From the NCBI GenBank assembly GCA_001247695.2, contig LGRX02034716.1:1-64000 (forward strand): 64,000 nucleotides of DNA, given 5' to 3'. How positions within the stretch are numbered: the stretch's first letter is position 1; each line of letters begins with the position of its first letter. The notes below the pieces were generated by a model, which was not told the DNA's origin, did not search any database, and saw only the letters and a program-made list of their open reading frames with translations. Source of the DNA: Cymbomonas tetramitiformis. Lineage: Eukaryota > Chlorophyta > Pyramimonadophyceae > Pyramimonadales > Pyramimonadaceae. This document shows, piece after piece, positions 9,564-22,439 of this stretch. Both the position numbers and the translations under genes were made by a program.

Positions 9564-11629
9564 TGATTGGTCGAGGTGACTAATCTGGCCGCATAGGCCG
9601 AATCACTTCGATTCAAGCGGCGTGTAAAGCATCCCAAGATGCTAGAGGGTTGCCGAAATAAAGTATTTGGGGTGGTTGTTGGGAGAGAGGGGGGGCAAGG
9701 TGAGAGCTTAAATTCGAGGGCACATCTGAGGGCCTCGGTGTCACGCGTGAATGGTACCAAGGCAGCCAAAAACCCGAACGTCATAGAGATATCAGCTCCG
9801 GATTGAAAGTGGGCACCCTGGCGGCATGAGCATTACAAATGATGTAAAACATGTCCCAAAGGTTCACTCGACCCCTGGGGGGGCTTGGAGCCCCGTGGAT
9901 CCGCCATATTTGGGGGAGGGGCTGGGGTACGATATCTCTATGACGGTTAGTCCCCACACGGGTGTGGGCAGGTCGGTACCACCGAGTTCACTGCTTGTGG
10001 CGGGCTCTAGCGCGACGTAGATGGCAAGGGGCAGGTGCCCACTTGCGAAGGACATAAGGTGAGAGGCGTGGAGTGAATTTGGGAGCAAGGGCTTGCCCTG
10101 TACCGCCCTAGTTTTAGTGCAAAATGGTGTTATATAAGGTTGTCGAAAGTGGCCCTGTAGGGGGGGGGCTGGGGCTGATTGGTCGAGGTGACTAATCTGG
10201 CCGCATAGGCCGAATCACTTCGATTCAAGCGGCGTGTAAAGTGTCCCAAGATGCTAGAGGGTTGCCGAAATAAAGTATTTGGGGTGGTTGTTGGGGGGGG
10301 GGGGGCAAGGTGAGATCTTAAATTCGAGGGCACATCTGAGGGCCTCGGTGTCACGCGTGAATGGTACCAAGGCTGCCAAAAACCCGAACGTCATAGAGAT
10401 ATCAGCTCCGGATTGAAAGTGGGCATCCTGGCGGCATGTGCATCACAAATGATGTAAAACATGTCCCAAAGGTTCACTCGACCCCTGGGGGGGCTTGGAA
10501 CCCCGTGGATCCGCCATATTTGGGGGAGGGGCTGGGGAACGATATCTCTATGACGGTTAGCCCCCACACGCACGGGTGTGGGCAGGTCGGTACCACCGAG
10601 TTCACTGCTTGTGGCGGGCTCTAGCGCGACGTAGATGGCAAGGGGCAGGTGCCCACTTGCGAAGGACATAAGGTGGGAGGTGTGGAGTGAATTTGGGAGC
10701 AAGGGCTTGCCCTGTACCGCCCTAGTTTTAGTGCAAAATGGTGTTATATAAGGTTGTCGAAAGTGGCCCTGTAGGGGGGGGGGCTGGGGCTGATTGGTCG
10801 AGGTGACTAATCTGGCCGCATAGGCCGAATCACTTCGATTCAAGCGGCGTGTAAAGTGTCCCAAGATGCTAGAGGGTTGCCGAAATAAAGTATTTGGGGT
10901 GGTTGTTGGGGGGGGGCAAGGTGATATCTTAAATTCGAGTGCACATCTGAGGGCCTCGGTGTCACGCGTGAATGGTACCAAGGCTGCCAAAAACCCGAAC
11001 GTCATAGAGATATCAGCTCCGGATTGAAAGTGGGCATCCTGGCGGCGTGTGCATCACAAATGATGTAAAACATGTCCCAAAGGTTCACTCGACCCCTGGG
11101 GGGGCTTGGAACCCCGTGGATCCGCCATATTTGGGGGAGGGGCCGGGGTACGACGATATCTCTATGACGGTTAGCCCCCACACGGGTGTGGGCAGGTCGG
11201 TACCACCGAGTTCACTGCTTGTGGCGGGCTCTAGCGCGACGTAGATGGCAAGGGGTAGGTGCCCACTTGCGAAGGACATAAGGTGGGAGGTGTGGAGTGA
11301 ATTTGGGAGCAAGGGCTTGCCCTGTGCCGCCCTAGTTTTAGTGCAAAATGGTGTTATATAAGGTTGTCGAAAGTGGCCCTGTAGTAGGGAGGGCTGGGGC
11401 TGATTGGTTGAGGTGACTAATCTGGCCGCATAGGCCGAATCACTTCGATTCAAGCGGCGTGTAAAGTGTCCCAAGATGCTAGAGGGTTGCCGAAATAAAG
11501 TATTTGGGGTGGTTGTTGGGGGAGGGGGGGGCCAAGGTGAGAGCTTAAATTCGAGGGCACATCTGAGGGCCTCGGTGTCACGCGTGAATGGTACCAAGGC
11601 TGCCAAAAGCCCGAACGTCATAGAGTTAA
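9564..11629. repeat. ~613-bp tandem repeat, about 3.4 copies
   Basis: Units start at 9564, 10177, 10791 and 11401; the last is cut at about 11629 and the region before the first is diverged. Units are highly similar and differ mainly in the length of G runs (about 6-12). Minus-strand ORFs of 178 and 204 codons cross the units, but unit length is not a constant multiple of three and G-run indels shift their frames, so I do not call them genes. Confidence 0.9.
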
Positions 11630-11849
11630 AGTGTATTCCGCGCGAGGCATTCGATTATCGATATCCACGCTTTCATCGAGAGTTCGAGACCCAGACGCCT
11701 CTCTGGCCCAAAGAAACATGTGCATCTGATCAAAATGTTCTCGCGTCTCCTGTACTTTGTGTACAGTAACAGTTGAACTTCATCGGTAGAGACAATAGAC
11801 GTGTAAAGCATCGAAAGTAGAACCTTTTATTCGATACAAAATCCCAACG

Positions 11850-13443
11850 ATGTCTGTTGTGCTTCGTTCAGTCTCCAATGCCTTGCGCTGCAATGCCCTT
11901 GCGCGTGCACAGGTGAAATTTCCCCCTTGCGAGAGCTTCAAGACATCCCCTTAAGTAATCCAAAGTCTACGCTCTGCATTCCCTCCTGTTGTCTGGCTGT
12001 GAGTTTGTTTGCAGCCCTTTCATGAGCGTGAGTTCTCTGGAAATTTATTCTTTACGCGGTGTACCGCTTTATGGTATATGATTTGATATGACTTGCCACC
12101 GGAACTTGTTTGCAAAACGTGAGATATTGTGCTTTCGGAAAGCAGGTGGCTGGTGCCAGGCAGTTTGGCTCCACCGCTGCTGCCCGTGGTGGGGGCGTTG
12201 GACCTCTTGACTATGAACCTGCTCCGTCATCGGAGGTGTGTTGCCCTGAGTCCTGTTTGAGATATTTCTAGGCAAGGGTTTTGCTAGCTTTGGTTTCGTC
12301 CTTTGAACCTCAGCATTTGCTGAAATTCTTGACGTTCGATTTCAGCTTCCCGAGGAGGCTGAGCTCACTTGGGACAACGGTGGCCTCAACAAGGAGGGTT
12401 GCTTGGATGACATGGCCCCACATATTCCCAAAGTAAACACCCCTGTGGAACTCCTGTTTCATCTCACGACCCTTTTGGGCTATGGTCGGGCTGTTGCGCT
12501 ATGCCAACCAAAATAACACGTTCGACGTATGAAGCTGCTACTTGTTCTACCGAGTCGCGTGTGTTTGAGTTGTTTCCTATCTTTTCTCGCTTTATCTGTT
12601 AGGGTTGTTTAGACTTTCTTCGTGAATAGGTCCAGGAAATCCAAGAGTCCCGTTCAAGCGAAAAGAGGAAGTGCTCCACCTTTTACTTTGTAGCGTGTAC
12701 AATTTCGAATTGATTTCGGCAACTTCCATGTGATAGTTTGCACTCCTCTTATTCAACCGTTACTTCCTACAGTATCAAGCACTAGCTATGCTCTCCGGTG
12801 CTATTGGCGGTCTTTGTGGAATCTACCAGTTGGCCAAGTATAACGACAAGGCGTCTACAGTTCCTTTTGTAAGCGCCCTGATCCTCTGAACTTAGCGTGT
12901 CGTGTTTATCTTGCCTCGAAGACGTTCCGAGAAGTCACCACCTCTAACTTGTCGGGGTGTGAGAGAAGAAACACAATGTAACGAAGGTGCTTGACTAGGT
13001 ATTTTGGCAGTATTTTCAAAAACAAAGGCACTACACACACTACTCTTGTTTTCCAGAGCACCGGCGAGTTTGTACTCAAGTGCTGTAAATCGAAAGGAAA
13101 CCAGCAGCTCTTTGCCATTTTTGCTGGCTCCTTGCCGTCGTAGTCGTGACCCGCCGCCTCTTTCACGACTCGAACAGCTTTGATGAATCACTGTGTGCTT
13201 GCTTCTTTGGGTTCCCGAGCTGCTTCGTTGGCGAATTCACCCTGGCGAACTTGTGCTAAACTGTCGTCCTGGCTTCATTTCGATCTGGCAGTTACTTGGC
13301 GGATATGTGAGCAAGCCAGTTGATCTTCCGGGTTGAAGGTGTGTAGGATGCGGTGTGTGTTTTTACTTTCCGAGAATGGTTCTATGTTGCAGGCTGCACG
13401 GGATTACCCTTTCGATAACCTGAAGGCTGAGCTTGGAAAGTGA
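11850..13443 (+). CDS. NDUFB8: Mitochondrial complex I subunit NDUFB8/ASHI type, five exons
   Basis: Exons 11850-11912, 12146-12235, 12346-12432, 12773-12868 and 13393-13443, all phase 0 with GT-AG introns, give 128 residues. The first ~50 residues are Arg/Ala/Ser-rich with few acids early on, like a mitochondrial presequence. The core ELTWDNG, a hydrophobic segment YQALAMLSGAIGGLCGIYQ (about 81-99, one membrane span), NDKASTVPF and the C-terminal DYPFDNLKAELGK match plant NDUFB8 in order and spacing. The family is an accessory subunit of the NADH:ubiquinone oxidoreductase membrane arm. The 613-bp tandem array ends about 220 bp upstream, leaving a short promoter region. The gene looks intact and complete. 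Confidence 0.92.
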
Positions 13444-16139
13444 GCAAACCGTTTCGGTAAATCTTCAGTCTGATCGCCGACTCACAGTCATCTAGACAGG
13501 GACCTGGCTCTTATCATCCCAAGCCCCGGTAAACCGCGCATCGTATGCGAGAACACACTGTAAGCCAGTTGTGTGTAGGTCAGTTGTGAGGTCCTGTGCA
13601 ATCTGTAACTTGCACTTGGGATCCTGCGGTGCTGAATACCTTTTTTGCCCTGGTATTTTATTGTAAGACGTATTGCAATAAGCTTTATGCACACGCATAT
13701 GGAAGACTATCTCTTTTGTGAAGGGCTCGTGCTTACAACCCATTATTAAGATTGGAAATCGTTTTACGAAGTGGTCTGTGAAAGTTTTTGGCTTTTTTGT
13801 TCCTAAAGAACTGCCGTTGCACGTTTTATCACGTTGTTCCAACGTGCATTTTTATGAGTGCCCGATTTTTGACTTCTTGAGTTGGACTTCGTTTTGCCTG
13901 CAAATCCGTGGCTACTATTCAGTGAATGGAACAGGGCTGCAGTAATAAGGTGGACATTTGCTTGTTTGTTTTGTTTGTTGGGTTCGGTTGAAATGGCCTC
14001 CCGTCCACAGCTTAAAGTTTGGGTTGACAGTTTGATCAGGAACAGGAAGTGTAAACTCTTTGTCAGGCTACAATTCAATCCTCTGACACACTCCAGGGGC
14101 TGTTCCACATTTCAGCCTATGAAAGTTAAATTGGCTGTTGGACATCTGGGTTTAAAATGCCCGGTGTGATTACTGAGTCCTCAGAGTTGTTGCTCAACCA
14201 ACTAGTCATAGACGGGCTTGCTGAACTCTACCAAGGGTGTTTGTTCAGTCATGGTTTCGAGGTGGTGCGCTGTACTTGGTACGTGGATTGACTTATGTTT
14301 GGGGCACGTGTTTAAATATATTATTGAGAACTCTTTATATTATTGAGAACTCTTTATATTATTGAGAACTCTTTCTTTAAGGAGGGAAAGGTTATGAAAA
14401 AAAAATCATATTGGTGTTTGCATGTTTGTAAAATGATATAAGTTGTAAGTGTAGCACCCCATTTCACTGATTGATGTATTGACCTCGTCCTGGCATTCCC
14501 ATCATGGTAGGAGATTGGATTAGAGAATATGGGATTGGGACTAGGTGAGGAGTGCTCCCGCAAAGCTCCCCCCTCTCCATACATGAATATTTTGTTCAAA
14601 GCAATTTTGCATTCGACCAATGCCCATCCTTGCTGGCGCCGTAGGCCCAACGCTTTCCCCCACCCCCATTTTAATTCGGCCTTCCCCCCCTCTTTCCAAA
14701 CGATTTCCAAGCGAGACTTTTTGGAATTCAACCTCCTACACGATGCCAATTCGTGACTTGAAGAGGCTTTTCAAGGCATGTTGTAACCTTTTTATTTCCG
14801 GGCAGCTCGATCCGAGTCTCAGATCAGCGACCCCTAGGCATGATTCCAAGTCTGTAAATAAGTGCGTATGACCGAGTGATTGTCCCGAGTACAATCCATA
14901 TTCCGTAGAGCTTCATGGTTTACCGTGTCGTGATTATTGATTTTACCGTGTCTACTTTATTGATTTTTAGATTAAATAATTATCAGTCCAAAGATCGTGG
15001 AGTTGAAACTAAACAAAGTTAAATATTAAATAAGTCTCACCTCGTAGGCGTCCAAAAACAAACGAAGATGATAAAGTAAATAATGTGCCACGCACGTCAT
15101 TACAACAAACTCAAACCACAAAGTGTTGATTAGATAATTCCTGCCATTCCCCTGTGCTTGAAAACAAACAAAGTAAAAAAATACTCGAAACCGCAAACTC
15201 AACACTCTCACACTTGGCGGCGGAGATGGATGACTGTGACTCTCGAGACGAGGGAATGCCGTTACTCTGTATCATCTGCAAATTAAAGTGGACGGGGTTT
15301 GATGAAACGCGATACGGTAGTGCACTTGTGGGACATCGAGTCTCCCGCTGAGGAAAACGGCATCCCCTCAGAGATGCTTACTACAGTGGTGTGAAAGGTA
15401 AAAGGAAATATGGCTTCGCGTGAGGGTGCCGGTGCCCGCGCTAGTGCTCCTAGTGGAAGTGAGTTGGCAACGACTTACTGCACAATAGCGTGAACAGTGC
15501 AATACCGTGCAACAGGTGAGTACAATATGGTAGCGTGCAACGTATCAAGTGTGCAACGGTTTAAGTGCGCAACAGTTTAAGTGTGCAAGAAAGTATTCAG
15601 CGCTTGTCGTGTGCGTGCATGTGTTCCTTGTGAAGTGTGGGTGGCAGTCATAGCGAGGACACCCCTCAGATGGAATCTCTCGTTGCCTTAATTGGTCGAA
15701 GGACGAATGCCACAACACTGTGCCTCGGTATGTACAAACGCCAGGCGACAGGTGGACGCAAACCTGTGTAAATATATTCACACGTACTGTGCGTAGGTGA
15801 TGGATAGAGAGCGGGAAGGCAGACCCCTTGGCTTACGGCAATTTGGACTCTAGAACTAGCTCACTGCACTGTGCCTCGGAAGTGTATTTGTGAATCCGGG
15901 CAACAGGGGGTGGATCCTGTGAATCCACGGGGTTGGCGGTCCAGTTACTGTCGAGGGTGGCTCCCTTATAGCCAGCGCAGCAGCCGTGTACATATACCTA
16001 TGGGCTCTTAGCGAGGACGTAACCTTCCCGGGGTTGTGCTAGGAGCACAAGGCAGATGCGATAGCTAGCAGAAATGGCTATGTAAAAAACTGTAGAGTAC
16101 TCAGTACAATAATGCAGTAGAACTGAACTGACTGATGAC
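13444..16139. other. Intergenic region without supported gene
   Basis: No ORF here has a recognisable domain or linked splice pattern. It contains the 19-bp array at 14318-14374 and loose GTGCAACRGTTTAAGTG-like words near 15500-15590. The NDUFB8 3' UTR must lie at the start; no clear poly(A) signal was assigned. Confidence 0.5.
14318..14374. repeat. 19-bp tandem repeat, three copies
   Basis: ATATTATTGAGAACTCTTT is repeated three times without interruption. Confidence 0.9.
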
Positions 16140-17165
16140 TTCAGAACTAATTACTTTAAGACTAAATCTTATCCGAAATTTGTCAGCAATGATTGTCGAT
16201 TGAATGATACTTTAACTTAGAGAAGGGCGTGGTGAACGTTATTATTTCCAAAACCGTTCCGTTTTCCCATAATTGATGACAGTGAGTCTCATAGTTTATG
16301 ACATTTTTTTTGCCCTCCTTTATTTATTTTATTGGTCCGTTTCCTGTCGGCATCTTCATATTAGAAGGTATATCTGGACCGTGAGGGCAAAGCTCCTTTT
16401 AATATTGGGCACATTTTGTGGCACTCAGTACGCAAATTCCTCGGAGTTTTGTAAGCGTACATTCAGGATCCCAAGTTCTGAGCAGATATACATTTACTTA
16501 CTTTGGCATGTAGCTTGGACAACTCTGTAGCATGATGTCGTAATTTTCTTTTTTGGTATATTTTGGCAGTATTTCTTTTACATTTTCTAGTTTTCATTAT
16601 CATCTGTTTTTTTTTTAAATCTCTTTTGTCTCTTTCCTTTTCTTTTCACTTTATATATATATTCCCCTTTTCTCAGTTTTTTCTTTCTTTCTTTCTTTAC
16701 GGCATGATGCAACATCTTTTGTCCGCTACCGTTGTTCAGCTAACTTTGATGGGTATAATTTGTGAGTGTGATTTGAGGATACTTTGAAGTGTGCCCATGT
16801 GTCATGCTTTTGAGACTGGCTTTTGGTCACATTTGTGGAAATGGAGCGTACCATCAGTGTCCCAAGTGCGGGTCAGTGTGCATGCTTTAATATATGATAT
16901 AATATTGGATTAAGCTTATCAACTACTACTTGTTCTACGTCAAGATTCGAGCGCATGACATAATAAGGTTTGAGGTGTGCCCACTTTTCACTTATCTTGA
17001 GATTGTCAGAGACATAATCAATCCTGCATCTGATCGGAATATTTTATAGTTTTCTTCCCTTCGCGGTGGTTGATACCGTTCTGAAGTCTTCCAGGGCCTG
17101 CTGTTTTAGCGGGTGCCTCTGTATTACACATTGTGATCTCTTACACACGGTGTGGCAGAGAGTAT
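16140..17165 (+). repeat. Diverged dispersed repeat, copy 1
   Basis: Shares collinear blocks with 22440-23090: GTCAGCAATGATTGT, CCCAAGTT.TGAGCAGAT, GGTGTGCCCACTT.TCAC and GCGGTGGTTGATACCGT.CT followed by a tract near AGTATA. Same orientation, strongly diverged, so an old duplication or transposon end. A CTTT microsatellite lies near 16680. Confidence 0.5.
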
Positions 17166-17332
17166 ACAAAAAATCAATATATGATAAAAGCATTTATCAT
17201 CGAGTGCAACTATAAGTGCCCATATAAAACTAAAGTTCCGCCCTCACGGTTCAAACATGCTCTCAATCGTACTAAAGACGATGGTAAGAAGGATATGAGG
17301 ATTAGTCAAGTCACGAATCAAGAGACTCATAA

Positions 17333-19009
17333 TCATTTAAAAGACTTAACCCTTGCCTTAACAATTCTAAATTTGCGCAATGCCCTTTTACGAGCTCGTT
17401 TATGCTCACGTTCACATTGTTGCTGTTGAGCATATGATAAAGTATTCAATCTATTGGCAGTATTCTGTTCCAAAGACAGCCATCTCATATTGCAAATAGT
17501 GTAATGTAAAGTAGTGTCAAAACGATCAATGCACCATGCTGAATTGTCCTCAGTATATCCCGGTTTAAATCCAAGAAGTACTATAAGTGTATATGTGTAA
17601 GAAAAGAATGCGAATGGGTCATACGCATGTTCATCAAATACATCGGGAGCATATAACCCCATAAATGCAGGGTCAATCGAAATGTCTGCAGCATAATCAT
17701 CTAAATGATGAACTCTCTGAATCATATTCACAAAATTACTTCGATATGGATGTTCAGTATTGATGGCTAAGTGATTAGCAACACCCCGTCCAACTCCTTT
17801 AAAAAGTAAAGGAGGACGGTTAATCCATGGTGTGACATGTGACAATAAGAATTTAAGTTCCGGTCGCTGTTTTAGCCAAGCTAAAAGTTGTGAGATTAAA
17901 GAAACACCATTATTAATATAAAATGCAGTATCTTCTGAGAAGGTATTCACTAATTGTTGAATGATCTGCAATCTCTTATTTGATGAGATGTGAAACGCCA
18001 ACAACGCATTATTACAATGTTTATGAAGATTGAGCGTAGGGTTGTGCTGATCCATAGATGCGCGTCATAGTATACGACCATCAGATATATGAAGAGGTCG
18101 ATTATCTCCGAAATCATTATTCTCAAATGGTCTTCCCAAGTCCATCGGTGGTGGCTGTTGTCCCACAACAGAAAGTAAAAAACTGTTCGAAACCAAGAAT
18201 GAGAAATAGTATTCTAAAAGAAATGCATGAGTGGGAAATGTTGTACAGTCAATTTGTGACATGATTGGGAAGGAACCACATTTTTTATCAAAGCGTGCAA
18301 TATGTAAAGGCATATCCTTGAAAAGTTCAATTAAATAAGCATGCTCCAAAGAACTGGGAGGCACAAAGAGTTGCAGTATCGCCAAATGTAAGTTTGACAT
18401 AGTGGGAGGTTGAATGGACAGGTGCAAACAAAGTGTGCAGATATCATTCAAGTGATTCCGAATTGGAGACGGCATACCCGCAGAAGCCGAAGTGGTTGAC
18501 AAATCTGGGACCGTAATCACACGAGGCGAATGTGAATTCGAACTCCGAGAAGGAGGAGGCAGCATTGTATGGTCATCCGTATTTTGTGGAATCATATCGT
18601 CAGATGATGAAATTGTCCATACGTCCATAGGAGTATGAGATGACGCTCCATTGAGTAAAGTCTGAGATGTATTACTAGAAATATGCGATGGTACATGTAA
18701 GTATTGTTGTAGAGATGGTTTGGGCCAACCCCATGTTGCGGCAACATCATCGAAAGTAGGTTGCCATGGGAAACGATGCAAGGCAGCATAGCTTAAAAAA
18801 ACTTGATTAGATTGCAAACATGGTATATCAATATATTCGGCACAAAAACCAATAATATGATATATCAAAATAGCAAATCTGTTCAGAACTTGGGACTCTG
18901 AAAGTGCGCTTACGGAACGTCTTCGAGAGCAAGAATGAACAGTCTCCACACACCCAAAGTATTTGTACAAGTGTATTGTTGGATAACAAATCATTTGTGT
19001 TTTAATCAT
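17333..19009 (-). pseudogene. Unknown 559-codon frame with one internal TGA
   Basis: Open frames at 19009-18065 and 18055-17333 are in the same frame and separated only by a TGA and three codons, so they read as one ~558-residue protein with a premature stop at 18067-18065. I do not recognise the family. The C-terminal part has PGYTEDNSAWCIDR followed by CNMRWLSLEQNTANR, whose N..W....N..NR layout resembles the end of HNH nuclease domains; that is weak. The last 35 residues are very basic. A second, more damaged copy of the C-terminal part lies at 19614-20275, and both share the 3' flank GTTCCGCCCTCAC.GTTCA. It may be a transposon-encoded protein or a tandem host family. Whether the TGA abolishes function is unknown. 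Confidence 0.55.
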
Positions 19010-19388
19010 AGCTGACTCATTATGGATAAGATTTCATCATAAGGTCAATAGTCATGAAGCTGAATATAGTGTCATCTATATATGACAAACATGACAAATG
19101 TTATTAATGTATAATTCAACTTTTCCCAAAGTGTAGACTAAAAGTATTGTCCATAATTTAGACATTAGGTTCAGCCCAAAATTTAGATAATGGGCATTGG
19201 CATAATTCAAAAACGAATTTTATTCTGTCTACATATTAGATAGTGGGACCCATCCATAACTCAGGCAATGGGAATAGATTACCTTAATCAGAAATCAAAG
19301 TCAAATTATGTCAACTAATAATAAACAATTCAAAATTAAACTATACATAAAAGCATAGTAATGTATTATATTATATAAAAACCCAAAA

Positions 19389-19436
19389 CCCACCCACCCA
19401 CATAAAAAATATCATCTTTGGGTGGGTGGTAGGTAT
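19389..19436. repeat. C-rich/G-rich hairpin repeat
   Basis: CCCACCCACCCACA and TTGGGTGGGTGG are inverted around an AT-rich loop, between the two paralogous frames. Confidence 0.6.
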
Positions 19437-19613
19437 CATAAAAGAATATGTGTGTGTATGTGTGTGAACGACTAAAACTCGGGGACACAGTGAAATCAAA
19501 GGTGTATAATATATAAATGAGTTCCGCCCTCACAGTTCAGAAATGCATATGATTATAAATGAAACAATAAAATAGGATGAACCCATTATCATCAAATATG
19601 GAAAACATCATCC

Positions 19614-20275
19614 TTATCTGAAAGACTTAAATTGTTTGAATCGTGCTTTCATTACTCTAAAGCGTTTTGCTCTTTCCCGAGCTCGAGCATGTTCTCTTTG
19701 GAGCAATTCTCGATCAGTATCAGTAAAATGAAATCTATTAGCGGTATTGTCTTCTAAAGACAACCAGCGTATGTTACATAATGTATAATGTAACCATGTT
19801 TTCTCTCTATCAATACACCATGGTGAATGATAGCCTGTGTATCCAGGTTTGAAGCCATGCAATAAAGGTAAGACATATGAATAAGAGAAGAATGAAAAGG
19901 ATCAAGCGCATGTTCATCGAATAATACAGGTGAATATAGCCCAAGAAATGCAGGGTCACGTGCAATATCATTTGCATAACCTTCCGAATGATGAATTCTT
20001 TGAAGCATATTTGTAAAATTATTTCTCATCGGATGTTCAATATTTATTGCAATGTGATTTAAATCACTGCGACCAACGCCTTTGCATACTAAAGGAGGTT
20101 TATTAATCAAAGGAGTAATGTATTCTAAAAGTATTTTCAATTCAGGTCTTTGTTTCAACCAAGCCATCAACTGAGAAAGTAAGGAAACATGTTTAATTTG
20201 TATAATATATACTAATAATATGTAGTAATTTATAACAATGCAAAATAATGATGCACTGAATGAGCTAATATCCAT
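19614..20275 (-). pseudogene. Truncated, frameshifted paralogue of the 17333-19009 frame
   Basis: Frames at 20275-19754 and 19862-19614 match the C-terminal half of the neighbouring unknown protein in order: WLKQRPELK, KGVGR, AIN.EHP.R.NF.NM.QR.HH, DPAF.GLY.P..FDEHA.DPF, then PGYT...WCIDR, LHYT.CN.RWLSLE.NTANR and a basic tail. Reading shifts between frames near 19850. The N-terminal ~315 residues of the neighbour are absent. This is a partial duplicate that has decayed faster. Conservation of many scattered residues shows the ancestor was translated. Confidence 0.65.
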
Positions 20276-20561
20276 ATTTTGATCACAGGATGGATGAATG
20301 TTTATCCATGTTTTAATGTCGTGTGTGTGTGTGTGTTATGTGTAAGTCTGAGCCACAGCCAAGTGAATCGGGTGATGGTTTTTACCATGTGTCCGCGAAT
20401 GGGTGAGAAGGTATGTTACATGAGGGGCTATTTCCAGCGCAATGATGGGTGGCAACCGCATACAGCTGACGTATGGCACTTCAAAGTGCTACTTGAGCGC
20501 ATCAAGTATGAGCATTTCAAATCAAGCTACATGAGCAATTCAAATCAAGTACTGTAGTACA

Positions 20562-21062
20562 TCAAAGTGCTAATTTCGTGATCTCTGACCACGAAAGTTG
20601 CATCCTTTCTGATTCTATCAGGAACCTAAGATAGAATTCCTTTCTGAGTCTTGTCTCTAGGTTGTTCAAAAACCTGCCTTTGACCAAGGATTCCTCCAGA
20701 CTGACTGCAGCCAATGAGACTAGAGATGCGAATGTCCTCAGATAGTCCGAGAATGCTGAGTTCCCCTGTTCCAGCTCCATCATATGCTTCTTAGCAACTG
20801 GCTGTTTATGGGGGTTTTCATACTGACGTAGAAATTCCAGTCTGAGCTGTGCATAAGTGAAGCTTTCATCTTGTGCTAGAGTCTGGAAGTAATGTCTACT
20901 GTTGACATGCATATGTGTTATAAATACTGTGATCAGGTCCATATCTGAGACATCCGGTTAGGTGAACTGAAAGTAACGGTCCACTGTCTCAATCCACACT
21001 TCGGCATCTTGTCCCTCCTTGAATTCCTTGGGAGAGTTCATCTTAACCTTGGGAACAAGACT
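20562..21062 (-). pseudogene. Gag fragment of a Ty3/gypsy-type retrotransposon
   Basis: The minus-strand frame reads a retrotransposon gag core: a W-containing E.WI..V..YF segment near 20990, a frame stop (TAA at 20958-20960), then LRLEFLRQY, a Q-rich turn, and SDYLRTFASL followed by RFLNNLETRLRKEF. The order and spacing fit the Retrotrans_gag domain, which packages element RNA. No zinc knuckle or pol region follows in this orientation. The fragment is broken and truncated. Confidence 0.7.
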
Positions 21063-21793
21063 GGAACGATCTGCAACTACCGGTTCTTGCTCATCTGGAT
21101 TGCCTGAATAAGGCGGTGAGTTTTCCTGTGTGTATGGATTATCCTCATCAAATTCCGGATCGATTTCAGAATCACGGAACCGCTATTCATGTCAGGTCTG
21201 AGCCTGCTAATCTGGTCAAAATATTCGTGTTCATCGAATCTCATTTGTTCTGCTACCGCATTCTTCGAGTGTGGAACTTGGAATCGACTGTATTTATCGC
21301 AGGTGCCATATTTATCGTAATACCAGAATTTTGGATCAGCACCGACGGTCGAGAATGTTGCATATGACATCTATACCACAACTAGAACCAACACAATACC
21401 TTCAATTCTAGTTTTTGCGTGTTTGTGTACGAAATTATGCAACTATATATATATATCTCAATTGTGCGGATATATATGTATCAGGTGTTATTTTTCAGCT
21501 TCATGGATGTATATATTTCAGCATTCCACCTTCCCCCCTCAAGGAAGAGTCAAGTACCAGGCAGTTGTCAAGTGCCTGAAAACATTCCATGTAGTACTAA
21601 CGTTGTAGTGATTATATAATAGACGAACCTGGAAATACCACTGAAGTAAGTGGCAGGATTGAGTGCATCTCAGAGGAAATTCTCTCCAGTTTGACACTAC
21701 AGTTTCAGCAAATGGAAGCTCCCTCAGACAATATTACACAGATGCAGTCTCAGACAGCACAGCTGAAATCTCAAAAGAAGTTGTTGTATAAGG

Positions 21794-21949
21794 GAAGAAT
21801 ATATGGACAGACCACCAACATACGTGTGGTGGTCGGTCGCATCTGTCGCATCTGTCACATCCGCGCATCACGGATGTGACAGCCATTCGCGCATTACGGA
21901 TGGAGGTCTAAACCAGCCCGAAGAATATATGGACAGACCACCAACATAC
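21794..21949 (+). repeat. 30-bp direct repeat flanking a 96-bp insert
   Basis: Thirty identical bases occur at 21794-21823 and 21920-21949. The insert between them is rich in CGCATCTGTCACATCCG-like words. It looks like a local duplication around or after an insertion in the protease region. Confidence 0.7.
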
Positions 21950-22140
21950 TTGTGGACCCAGGAGCGACGTCATCTTTCATTGATAGACAGTTTGCTTCAC
22001 AGCTTGGAATAACAGCTACAGATTCTTCTTCATTCTCAGTGGGATTGGCGGGAGGAAACCAATTATTACCCTGCACATCCTATCTTCCCAATGCGTCATT
22101 TACGCTGGGTAAGTATAACCGTTGCGGTATTGTAAAATTT
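21919..22140 (+). pseudogene. Retrotransposon aspartic protease fragment
   Basis: The plus-strand frame carries ILVDPGATSSFID, the active-site stretch of Ty3/gypsy aspartic proteases with DPGAT in place of the usual D-S/T-G-A, followed by QFASQLGI. The Pro next to the catalytic Asp and the absence of the rest of pol suggest an inactive remnant. It lies on the opposite strand to the gag fragment 1 kb away, so the two are not one simple element. Confidence 0.7.
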
Positions 22141-22439
22141 TGAAATTTTGTCTGTGTGTGATTGCCTGTTGTGACTGGCTGAGCCAGCTTGTCTACACTC
22201 CCCCCATTAAGTATACACCGATGACTATAATTCCCCATTAATTATACATTCATTTATATTATCTTAAATATAAATGATGTTTTGGGGTTTTTTATTATTG
22301 ATTACAACTATTTGTTTTTTTTGCATTTTTAATCTTGAATTTATTTAGTCGATATTGATTAATTTCGACTTTTTTCATTGCTTCATAATTTATTTCACTA
22401 GTGTCATCAGATTTGTTTTATTTTCATTTTCAAGGTCGA

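Noticed and set aside
10391..11005. 204-codon minus ORF in the 613-bp array, with similar ORFs in other units
   Set aside because: Frame depends on G-run length and is not kept between units; no domain recognised.
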